Assembly: GCA_049646245.1 (NCBI GenBank)
Contig: JBARVL010000483.1
Coordinates: 1-5,568 of the forward strand
Direction: 5' to 3'
Origin: Crinalium sp049646245
GTDB taxonomy: Bacteria; Cyanobacteriota; Cyanobacteriia; Cyanobacteriales; PCC-9333
DNA: 5,568 nucleotides
Shown here: piece after piece, positions 1 through 5,568 of the stretch
Numbering within the stretch: position 1 is the stretch's first letter
Layout of the letters: every line of letters starts with the position of its first letter
Program-made: the position numbers and the translations under genes
The notes under the pieces: generated by a model
The model's database searches: none
Told to the model about the DNA's origin: nothing
Seen by the model: the letters and a program-made list of their open reading frames with translations, nothing else

Positions 1-288
1 TGCTGCAAGTTTAAGAACAATTCCTTAAATTTAAACATCCGTGAATGGGGTTGTCCGAGTTGTCAAACTCAACATGATCGTGACGAAAATGCAGCAAGGA
101 ATATTAGGGAAGAAGGCTTGAGAATACTGTCAAATACGGTAGGGCATACCGAATTTCAAGCTTGTGGAGAGGATGTAAGACTCGTTAGCACTTGTGTTAA
201 AAAGCAATTCTCAGTGAAGCAAGAATCTCCCGAAGAGAGCGCAAGCTTGACGGTGAGAGTGTCAAAGACAGTTCTGAAATTGGCATAG
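1..288 (+). CDS. tnpB: TnpB (IS605 OrfB-type) RNA-guided nuclease, C-terminal fragment
   Basis: The frame enters open at the left edge and stops at TAG 286-288, leaving 95 residues. The fragment carries the C-terminal signature of IS200/IS605-family TnpB. Cys2 is plausibly the last ligand of the first zinc knuckle. It is followed by IREWGCPSC with Cys18 and Cys21, then HDRDENAARNI (residues 25-35), which contains the last RuvC catalytic Asp region. The tail (GHTEFQACGEDVR, then VKQESPEE) resembles the tails common in cyanobacterial copies; this is from memory, not from a search. TnpB proteins are RNA-guided DNA nucleases that help IS605-type elements persist in the genome, and their guide (omega) RNA normally overlaps the 3' end of the gene. 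The N-terminal part, any tnpA and the left end lie outside the window, so I cannot tell whether the element is intact. The zinc finger is unbroken and there is no internal stop. Confidence 0.9.
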   Translation, partial: CCKFKNNSLNLNIREWGCPSCQTQHDRDENAARNIREEGLRILSNTVGHTEFQACGEDVRLVSTCVKKQFSVKQESPEESASLTVRVSKTVLKLA

Positions 289-295
289 TGCAGGG

Positions 296-327
296 AGGAG
301 AGAGGAGAGAGGAGAGAGGAGAGAGAG
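296..327 (+). repeat. Heptanucleotide tandem array, unit AGGAGAG
   Basis: Four exact head-to-tail copies of AGGAGAG occupy 296-302, 303-309, 310-316 and 317-323, followed by a partial AGAG to 327. The array is all purine on the plus strand. It begins 7 bases after the tnpB stop. Period-7 arrays of this type (STRR) are a known feature of heterocystous cyanobacterial genomes. Copy number is expected to vary between strains through slippage. Confidence 0.9.
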
Positions 328-335
328 TTATAGTG

Positions 336-364
336 TTTGATAACTTTTCTCAAGAGTTATCAAA
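336..364. repeat. Perfect 10-bp inverted repeat (hairpin)
   Basis: The left arm TTTGATAACT (336-345) and the right arm AGTTATCAAA (355-364) are exact reverse complements around a 9-base centre. In RNA the stem could extend inward through a U-G pair and two U-A pairs (346-348 with 352-354), leaving a three-base loop. It lies 47 bases after the tnpB stop. It may be the subterminal hairpin of the IS605-type right end, part of the omega RNA, or a weak transcription terminator. No U-tract follows it on either strand, so an intrinsic terminator is the least supported option. Confidence 0.75.
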
Positions 365-431
365 TATATAGCAATCGCGCCTTGCGGTTAGATGCCCCCT
401 CTTAATCTCAAATCCAGCCACAGTAAGGGCT

Positions 432-468
<37 letters not shown>

Positions 469-477
469 CTAAACAAT

Positions 478-489
478 GCGCTCCGGCGC
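478..489. repeat. Short GC-rich hairpin just before the kinase start
   Basis: GCGC (478-481) and GCGC (486-489) flank a TCCG loop. This gives a small, very GC-rich stem in otherwise AT-rich DNA. It begins on the last base of the alternative ATG at 476-478 and ends 13 bases before the preferred ATG at 503. It could affect translation initiation, or it may simply be the core of a dispersed cyanobacterial palindrome. Four base pairs is little evidence on its own. Confidence 0.4.
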
Positions 490-502
490 GGCACGCCTAC
501 CT

Positions 503-3500
503 ATGATTGAAATCGCTGGATACCAAATTCTCACCCAAATTTATGAAAGCGCGAACTCACGGGTTTACCGAGGCGTGCGTGAGTCAGATCATCTGCCGAT
601 TATTATTAAAGTTTTAAAAAAAGACTATCCTACAGTAGAAGAAATAACCCGCTATCAGCTTGAATACAAAATTACTAAAAGCCTCAACTTAGAAGGCGTA
701 GTCAAGGCATATAGCTTAGAACAATATCAAAATACACTTTTAATTGTTTTTGAGGATATTGGGGGAGAATCTTTATCAAAAATTTTGCCCTCTACACATT
801 TGAGTTTAGAAACTTTTTTGAGGTTAGCAATTAAGATTACTGAAATATTAAATCAAATCCATAATCTTAATATAATTCATAAAGATATTAATCCTTGTAA
901 TATTATTTGGAATCGTAAAACAGATCAAGTTAAATTAATTGATTTTGGAATTTGCACGGAAGTTTCACGTGAAAAGCCAAGTTTTAATAACTGGCATTTA
1001 TTAGAAGGTACTTTAGGTTATATATCGCCAGAACAAACTGGTAGAATGAATCGCTCCTTAGATTATCGCACCGATTTTTATTCTTTAGGAGCAACTTTTT
1101 ATCAAATGCTCACCAATCAGTTACCTTTTACCACAAAAGATTCCCTAGAATTAATTCATCATCATATAGCCAAATCAGCAATCTCCCCTCATCTAATTAA
1201 TCAAGAAGTTCCCAGAATAATTTCCTCTATTGTAATGAAGCTATTGGCGAAAAATGCCGAAGATCGTTATCAAACTGCCTGGGGACTCCATGCAGATTTA
1301 GAACGGTGTTTAGTTCAAGTAACTTCAAGCAATCAAATCAGTTATTTCCCTTTAGCAGAACATGATATTTCAGAAAAATTTCAAATTACCGAGAAACTTT
1401 ATGGTAGAAGGGAAGAAATCGAAATATTAATTTCAGCCTTTGCTAAAGTAGCAAAGCTTGAATCAGAGCAACTTTTACTCAATGAAAGCAATGATAATTT
1501 ATCGCCCATCTCACCTTCTAGTATAAATCCCCAATCCCAAATTGAATTTGTTTTAGTATCAGGATATAGCGGGATAGGCAAATCAGCCTTAATACAGGAA
1601 GTTTATAAACCATTAACTCAAAAGAAAAGTTACTTTATCGCAGGTAAATTTACCCAATATCGCCGCAATATTCCCTATTTTGCTATAGTTCAAGCTTTTG
1701 AGGAATTGATTTTTCAATTACTCACCGAAAGTGAGACAAAATTGCAGCAATGGCGAACAAAAATTCTGGCAGCATTAGGAGCAAATGCACAGGTAATTAT
1801 TCAAGTTTTGCCAGTTTTAGAACATCTGATTGGCAAGCAGCCAGAGATTCCAGCATTACCACCAATAGAAGCACAAAATCGCTTTAATTTAGTTCTTCAA
1901 AAATTTATTAAAGTTTTTAATCAACCAAAACATCCCTTAGTAATATTTTTAGATGATTTACAATGGGCGGATGCTGCATCATTAAAATTAATTCACTTGT
2001 TAATAACAGTAGCAGAACCTCAAAATTTACTATTAATTGGTGCGTACCGTGATAACGAAGTAAATGCCACGCATCCTTTAAGATTAATGGTTAATGAACT
2101 TGAAAACACTGGAATTGCTGTTAATCATGTATTCCTTTCACCATTGAGCCTGCCAGATATTAATCAATTGTTAGCTGACACGCTTAAATGCTCCCTTGAT
2201 GTCACCCAACCGCTTGCAGATTTGGTGCAGTTAAAAACAGGAGGGAATCCTTTTTTTATTAATGAGTTTTTAAATACTCTTTATACTGAGAAGTTGATTA
2301 ACTTTAATTATAAAATAGGAAAATGGCAGTGGTCAATTGCAGAAATTCAAAGTAAAGAAATCACAGATAATATAGTTGAATTGCTGGTTGGTAAGATTAA
2401 GAAACTAAACCAACCAGCGCAACAAATTTTGCGGTTAGCCGCTTGTATTGGTAATCGATTTGATGTAAAAATTTTATCTTTAGCTGCTGAAAAATCTCTA
2501 CGAGAAACAGTGTTATCTCTAAGGGAAGCGATCGCACTTGGTTTAATCTTACCACTCAGCAATGCCTACAAGTCTCTGGAATTGGGCGTTACGCTACCGA
2601 AAAATGCACCACCTGTGACTTTCAAGTTTGCCCACGATCGCATTCAGCAAGCAGCTTATTCACTTAATGAAGAAAGCGATCGCCAATATTACCATCGACA
2701 AATTGGACAATTAATACTCCAAAACACTTTAATTTCCCAATTAGAACCAAAAATTTTCGAGATCGTTAACCATTTGAATTTAGGCATAAACTATCAAGCT
2801 CTTCCTCTTTCCCTTTTAAATTCTGAAACAGAAAAAGAAAGATTTATTAAACTTGCTCAATTAAATTTGATTGCTGCTGAGAAAGCTCAAGCTGCAAGCG
2901 CATATCAATCAGCACTGCGGTATGCACAAACAGGCTTAGAAATATTACCAACAGATAGTTGGAAAAATAATTATGAATTGACTTTAGCTCTCTATAGTTT
3001 AGCCGCACAAGCAGCTTACCTGAACGGTGAATTAGAGCAAATGAACCAGTATGCCATAGCCGTTCTAAATCATGCCAAAACCCTCCTAGATCAGGTAAAA
3101 ATTTATCAACTAAAAATCCAAGCTTATACCGCACAAACTCAATTTAACCAAGCAATCAAGATAGCATTAGATGCGCTAAAACTGTTGGGAGTTAATTTTC
3201 CAAATCACCCAACTCCCCCAGAGATTCAAACTGCTCATTTAGAAATAACTAATAATTTAGTTGGGAAGCAAATCGAACATTTACTCAAATTGCCACCAAT
3301 AAAAAATCAAAAAGTACTAGCAATCATGGATATCCTATCAGGCGCAATTTCTCCAGCTTATATTGCTGCCCCTGAGCTATTGCCATTCATTGTATTTCAA
3401 CAAATTAAATTATCAATTCAGTATGGTAATGCTAATGCAACTCCCTTTACTTATGCCATGTATGGATTGATTTTGTGTGGGATTAATTTTGAGATTGAAT

Positions 3501-5568
3501 CTGGCTATCAATTTGGTCAACTAGCATTAAGTTTATTAGAGAAACTTGAAGCTAAAGCTATTACAGCAAAAACCATTTTAGTAGTAAACACTAATATCGA
3601 GGTTTGGAAAGTTCATGTCAGAACAACCTTAAAACCTTTACAAGAAGCTCATCAAATTGGGATTGAGAATGGGGATTTAGAATTTGCTGGCTTTAGTGCT
3701 GTAAATCGGAGCTATTATTCATATTTTATCGGACGAAAATTAACAGAGATTCAACGGGAGTTATCCCTTTACATTGAAGTATTAACTTCATTTAAACAAA
3801 CTAGAAATGTTGATGCTCTGGAAATGTATCTCCAGGTAACATTAAATTTAACTTCATTGTCTACCTCGCCAGAGCGTTTTATTGGGCAATATCACGAGTC
3901 AGATAGATTACCACCTCTCCAACAAGCAAACGATCGGCATGGACTGTTTCATTTTTATTTGAATAAACTTATTTTATGTTACTTGTTCCATGATTTTGAA
4001 CAAGCTCAAGTTAATGCCCGTCTCACCGAAACTTACCTAGATGGAGTAGTAGGATTAGCACTAATTACTAATTTTTACTTTTATGATTCTTTAACACAAT
4101 TGAGCGGTTATTTAAACTCATCTTTTTTAGAGCGGGGAGATATTGAATTACAAGTAAGAGCGAATCAGAAAAAACTGAAATTTTGGGCGCGTCATGCACC
4201 TATGAATTATTTACATAAATTTTATTTAGTAGAAGCAGAGCGCCATCGAGTTTTAAAAGAAGACGATCGCGCAAGTGAAAAATACGATCGCGCTATTGCT
4301 TTAGCCAAAGAACATGAGTATATCCATGAAGAAGCACTAGCCCATGAATTAACTGCCAATTTTTATCTATCTAAAGCCAAAACCATTATTGCTAAAGCTT
4401 ATATGCAGGAGGCACGGTATTGTTACTTTAAATGGGGGGCAACGGCTAAAGTTGCCGATTTAGAATCGCGTCATCCTCAGCTTTTTATGGAAACTTTGAT
4501 TCACAATCATCAAGGTAATCAAACTTTAACAACTGAAAATCGGACATTAAAAGAGCTAAACTTTAATACAATTTTGAAATCTTCGCAGTTAATTTCTAGT
4601 GAAATTGTTTTAGATGCGCTGCTAACAAAAATGATGAAAATTGCGATTGAGAATGCGGGAGCAGATAAAGGTTTTTTAATCTTAGAAAAGCAAGAGAAAT
4701 GGGTGATTCAGGCAGAAGGATCTATTGAAAGAGGTGAAATAGCAACTTTACAATCTCTTGATTTAGAACCATTACCTGCAACATATATTCCCAAGTCAAT
4801 TATTAACTATGTAGCTCGGACAAAAGAAAATATTGTCATCAATAATGCGATGTATGAGGGAAATTTTACTCAAGATACTTATATCCAAGCCCATCAACCC
4901 AAATCTGTATTATGTATACCGATTATTAATCAGGGTAAATTGATCGGAATTTTATATTTAGAGAATAGCTTAACAACAGGAGCATTTGATCGCGATCGCG
5001 CCACCCCTTCTCAATCAGAACGCCTCAAAGTTCTTAACATCCTAACTTCTCAAGCTGCAATCTCCATTCAAAATGCTTTACTTTACAACAACTTAGAACA
5101 AGCTAACCAGCAATTAGCAGAATATTCCCACACTCTAGAACTAAAAGTAGAAGAACGCACCCAAGAATTACTTGCAGCAAAAGAAGCCGCAGAAGCAGCA
5201 AACCGTGCAAAAACTGATTTTTTTGCTAACATGAGTCACGAATTGCGTACACCCCTCAACGCTATTCTGGGTTTTACCCAAATGCTGGCGCGAAGAGCAG
5301 TTCCCCTGGCTCAACAGCAGGAATATTTAAGCATCATCAATCGCAGTGGCGAACATTTACTAGCTTTAATTAATGACGTACTAGAAATGTCTAAAATTGA
5401 GGCTGGTCGCACTACTTTAAATCTTAAAAACTTTGCTTTGGATCAACTGCTGACATTTATTAAAGAAATGTTCCAAATGAAAGCAGAAGCTAAGAATTTA
5501 AAGTTAATCTTTGAGCAAGAAGCTGATCTGCCTCAATATATCCAAACAGATGAGCAAAAATTACGCCA
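503..5568 (+). CDS. HstK-type Ser/Thr kinase - STAND ATPase - GAF - sensor histidine kinase, 3' end missing
   Basis: One open frame of 1688 complete codons runs off the right edge. In order it carries a Ser/Thr kinase domain (about residues 6-275), a P-loop STAND/AAA ATPase (299-590), a winged-helix plus TPR-like helical region (600-1340), a GAF domain (1362-1527), a coiled coil (1528-1572) and HisKA (from 1573). This is the architecture of the cyanobacterial HstK family, usually about 1800-2000 residues, so roughly the HATPase domain is missing. I see no signal peptide or membrane segment, so the protein is probably cytosolic. It should autophosphorylate on His1579 and may also phosphorylate Ser/Thr. 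The ATP switch and GAF domain probably set the output, but the ligand is unknown. I chose ATG 503 because MIEIAGYQIL matches the usual family start. An in-frame ATG at 476 would add nine residues. Neither start has a clear Shine-Dalgarno. There is no co-directional neighbour close enough for an obvious operon. I would not choose between paralogues for a gene symbol. Confidence 0.95.
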   Translation, partial: MIEIAGYQILTQIYESANSRVYRGVRESDHLPIIIKVLKKDYPTVEEITRYQLEYKITKSLNLEGVVKAYSLEQYQNTLLIVFEDIGGESLSKILPSTHLSLETFLRLAIKITEILNQIHNLNIIHKDINPCNIIWNRKTDQVKLIDFGICTEVSREKPSFNNWHLLEGTLGYISPEQTGRMNRSLDYRTDFYSLGATFYQMLTNQLPFTTKDSLELIHHHIAKSAISPHLINQEVPRIISSIVMKLLAKNAEDRYQTAWGLHADLERCLVQVTSSNQISYFPLAEHDISEKFQITEKLYGRREEIEILISAFAKVAKLESEQLLLNESNDNLSPISPSSINPQSQIEFVLVSGYSGIGKSALIQEVYKPLTQKKSYFIAGKFTQYRRNIPYFAIVQAFEELIFQLLTESETKLQQWRTKILAALGANAQVIIQVLPVLEHLIGKQPEIPALPPIEAQNRFNLVLQKFIKVFNQPKHPLVIFLDDLQWADAASLKLIHLLITVAEPQNLLLIGAYRDNEVNATHPLRLMVNELENTGIAVNHVFLSPLSLPDINQLLADTLKCSLDVTQPLADLVQLKTGGNPFFINEFLNTLYTEKLINFNYKIGKWQWSIAEIQSKEITDNIVELLVGKIKKLNQPAQQILRLAACIGNRFDVKILSLAAEKSLRETVLSLREAIALGLILPLSNAYKSLELGVTLPKNAPPVTFKFAHDRIQQAAYSLNEESDRQYYHRQIGQLILQNTLISQLEPKIFEIVNHLNLGINYQALPLSLLNSETEKERFIKLAQLNLIAAEKAQAASAYQSALRYAQTGLEILPTDSWKNNYELTLALYSLAAQAAYLNGELEQMNQYAIAVLNHAKTLLDQVKIYQLKIQAYTAQTQFNQAIKIALDALKLLGVNFPNHPTPPEIQTAHLEITNNLVGKQIEHLLKLPPIKNQKVLAIMDILSGAISPAYIAAPELLPFIVFQQIKLSIQYGNANATPFTYAMYGLILCGINFEIESGYQFGQLALSLLEKLEAKAITAKTILVVNTNIEVWKVHVRTTLKPLQEAHQIGIENGDLEFAGFSAVNRSYYSYFIGRKLTEIQRELSLYIEVLTSFKQTRNVDALEMYLQVTLNLTSLSTSPERFIGQYHESDRLPPLQQANDRHGLFHFYLNKLILCYLFHDFEQAQVNARLTETYLDGVVGLALITNFYFYDSLTQLSGYLNSSFLERGDIELQVRANQKKLKFWARHAPMNYLHKFYLVEAERHRVLKEDDRASEKYDRAIALAKEHEYIHEEALAHELTANFYLSKAKTIIAKAYMQEARYCYFKWGATAKVADLESRHPQLFMETLIHNHQGNQTLTTENRTLKELNFNTILKSSQLISSEIVLDALLTKMMKIAIENAGADKGFLILEKQEKWVIQAEGSIERGEIATLQSLDLEPLPATYIPKSIINYVARTKENIVINNAMYEGNFTQDTYIQAHQPKSVLCIPIINQGKLIGILYLENSLTTGAFDRDRATPSQSERLKVLNILTSQAAISIQNALLYNNLEQANQQLAEYSHTLELKVEERTQELLAAKEAAEAANRAKTDFFANMSHELRTPLNAILGFTQMLARRAVPLAQQQEYLSIINRSGEHLLALINDVLEMSKIEAGRTTLNLKNFALDQLLTFIKEMFQMKAEAKNLKLIFEQEADLPQYIQTDEQKLR
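518..1327 (+). other. Ser/Thr protein kinase domain (residues about 6-275)
   Basis: Key kinase residues are visible: the ATP-binding Lys36 in IIIKVLKK, a likely alpha-C Glu54 in RYQLEYK, catalytic Asp128 in IIHKDINPCN, metal-binding Asn133, and DFG at 147-149. SPE at 175-177 replaces the usual APE, DFYSLG lies at 191-196, and a late Arg255 in AEDRYQ marks subdomain XI. Two canonical elements are missing. The glycine loop reads YESANSRVYRG rather than GxGxxG, and the catalytic-loop Lys (HRDLKxxN) is Asn130. Both are, as far as I recall, usual for HstK-type kinases, so I read the domain as divergent rather than dead. Whether it transfers phosphate cannot be told from sequence. Confidence 0.9.
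1397..2272 (+). other. STAND/AAA_16-type ATPase domain (residues about 299-590)
   Basis: The domain opens with LYGRREEIEILISAF, the usual entry to an AAA_16/MalT-like NTPase. Walker A is GYSGIGKS at 354-361 and Walker B is LVIFLDDLQWAD at 479-490 with Asp484 and Asp485. A GAYRDNEV strand (513-520) probably supplies the sensor-1 position, and GGNPFF (580-585) is the GxP-type motif typical of STAND proteins. Such domains act as ATP/ADP switches that open on ligand binding and often oligomerise. A Ser/Asn/Pro-rich linker at about 319-346 separates the entry helix from the Walker A strand and looks longer than usual. Confidence 0.92.
2528..2535. repeat. HIP1 octamer GCGATCGC
   Basis: This is an exact highly iterated palindrome of cyanobacterial genomes. 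It is embedded in coding sequence, where it supplies the Ala-Ile-Ala of REAIALG. Its presence supports a cyanobacterial host. I do not read it as a regulatory site. Confidence 0.9.
2676..2683. repeat. HIP1 octamer (second copy)
   Basis: Exact match inside the kinase gene, encoding Ser-Asp-Arg just after the FAHDR motif. It lies 148 bases from the first copy. Confidence 0.9.
4586..5083 (+). other. GAF sensor domain (residues about 1362-1527)
   Basis: The domain shows the helix ILKSSQLISSEIVLDALLTK, the strand GADKGFLILEK, and the late core SVLCIPIINQGKLIGILYLEN, closing with a helix (LTSQAAISIQNALLY) that leads into the coiled coil. GAF domains bind small molecules such as cyclic nucleotides, haem, bilins or 2-oxoglutarate. 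The only Cys I see is Cys1471, buried in the SVLCIP strand. There is no Cys-His pair of the phytochrome or cyanobacteriochrome type, so covalent bilin attachment is unlikely. The ligand is unknown. Confidence 0.88.
4992..4999. repeat. HIP1 octamer (third copy)
   Basis: Exact match in the GAF domain, where the frame reads FDRDRATP in what is probably a surface loop. Near-matches CGATCGCG occur at 4265-4272 and 4286-4293. Confidence 0.9.
5084..5218 (+). other. Signalling coiled coil (residues about 1528-1572)
   Basis: The segment NNLEQANQQLAEYSHTLE, then KVEERTQELLAAKEAAEAAN, is a long charged helix with hydrophobic heptad spacing. It joins the GAF domain to the phospho-acceptor helix and would carry the dimer interface and the sensor-to-kinase twist. 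The VEERTQEL stretch is a very common linker ahead of cyanobacterial HisKA domains. Confidence 0.85.
5219..5422 (+). other. HisKA dimerisation and phospho-acceptor domain (residues about 1573-1640)
   Basis: The H-box FFANMSHELRTPLNAILGF spans residues 1573-1591. His1579 (codon 5237-5239) is the predicted phosphorylation site, followed by Glu1580 and the LRTPLN of class I hybrid-type kinases. The second helix reads LINDVLEMSKIEAG. Sequence continues to the edge with IQTDEQKLR (1680-1688), which normally stands immediately before the N-box of the HATPase domain. The ATP-binding N, G1, F and G2 boxes, and any receiver domain, are therefore outside the window. Confidence 0.95.

Larger units (their letters stand above)
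2303..4522 (+). other. Winged-helix and TPR-like helical region (residues about 601-1340)
   Basis: Directly after the ATPase, residues about 610-720 resemble a STAND winged-helix arm and end in VTFKFAHDRIQQAAYSL (705-721), a conserved marker in this family. What follows is almost all helical and Ala/Leu/Gln-rich, with degenerate TPR-like pairs such as the one around YDRAIALAKEHEY and the C-terminal YCYFKWGATAKVADLE. In STAND proteins this part normally binds the inducer or a partner and holds the ATPase off. No conserved ligand pocket can be picked out by eye. Repeat boundaries are uncertain because the sequence repeats are weak. Confidence 0.7.

Noticed and set aside
156..353. Minus-strand open frame of 65 codons opposite the tnpB tail and the GA-rich array
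   Set aside because: It is antisense to a clear TnpB C-terminus, and part of its protein is just translated heptamer repeat (Ser/Leu-rich). No family resemblance.
326..372. Promoter from TATAGT or TATATA hexamers
   Set aside because: No matching -35 at proper spacing, and the hexamers lie in or beside the inverted repeat in AT-rich DNA.
371..395. Second hairpin (GCA-TC with GA-TGC, inner CGC/GCG) as the IS right end
   Set aside because: The pairing is broken by a bulge and unpaired bases, and the stem is short. It is too weak to list without comparison to sister copies.
1399..1581. Minus-strand open frame of 60 codons
   Set aside because: It lies wholly opposite the ATPase entry region and Walker A motif of the large kinase gene. 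No recognisable domain.
2347..2562. Minus-strand open frame of 71 codons
   Set aside because: Antisense shadow of the winged-helix region, with no motif or start signal.
2847..3134. Minus-strand open frame of 95 codons with a hydrophobic stretch
   Set aside because: The apparent membrane segment is what Ala/Gln/Leu-rich helix codons give when read backwards. It is opposite well-conserved coding sequence.
4263..4293. Repeated ACGATCGCGC, 21 bases apart, as an operator
   Set aside because: It is in-frame coding sequence (DDRASEKYDRA) in a TPR-like helix and is explained by HIP1-related base bias.

Overview
The window looks like cyanobacterial chromosome, most likely from a filamentous, heterocyst-forming lineage (Nostocales). 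Four things point there: GCGATCGC (HIP1) octamers inside the coding sequence, heptanucleotide tandem repeats of the STRR kind between genes, the 3' end of an IS605-type tnpB, and above all a giant Ser/Thr kinase - STAND ATPase - GAF - histidine kinase protein of the HstK type that is expanded in these bacteria. The organism assignment is inference, not a database result.

Layout. Positions 1-288 hold the last 95 codons of a TnpB nuclease gene, with its zinc-finger cysteines and the DRDxNAAxN end of the RuvC domain. Positions 289-502 are non-coding and structured. They contain an AGGAGAG heptamer array (296-327), a perfect 10-bp inverted repeat (336-364), a GACTCCT heptamer array (433-467) and a short GCGC hairpin (478-489). 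From 503 to the right edge there is one uninterrupted plus-strand reading frame of 1688 complete codons, open at the 3' end. I translated it throughout and found no stop or frameshift.

The large gene encodes, in order, a Ser/Thr kinase domain, an AAA/STAND-type ATPase with Walker A and B, a winged-helix and long TPR-like helical region, a GAF sensor domain, a signalling coiled coil, and a class I HisKA domain with its phospho-acceptor His. The window ends just before the N-box of the expected HATPase domain. The arrangement implies a soluble signalling scaffold that couples ligand sensing and an NTP switch to both Ser/Thr and His-Asp phosphorylation. Its input and downstream partner are not visible here.

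The most notable points are the two heptamer arrays, which share a five-base core in opposite orientation, the possible omega-RNA/IS right end just upstream of the kinase gene, and the kinase domain's departures from the standard glycine loop and catalytic loop. I see no clear sign of a wholly undescribed system.
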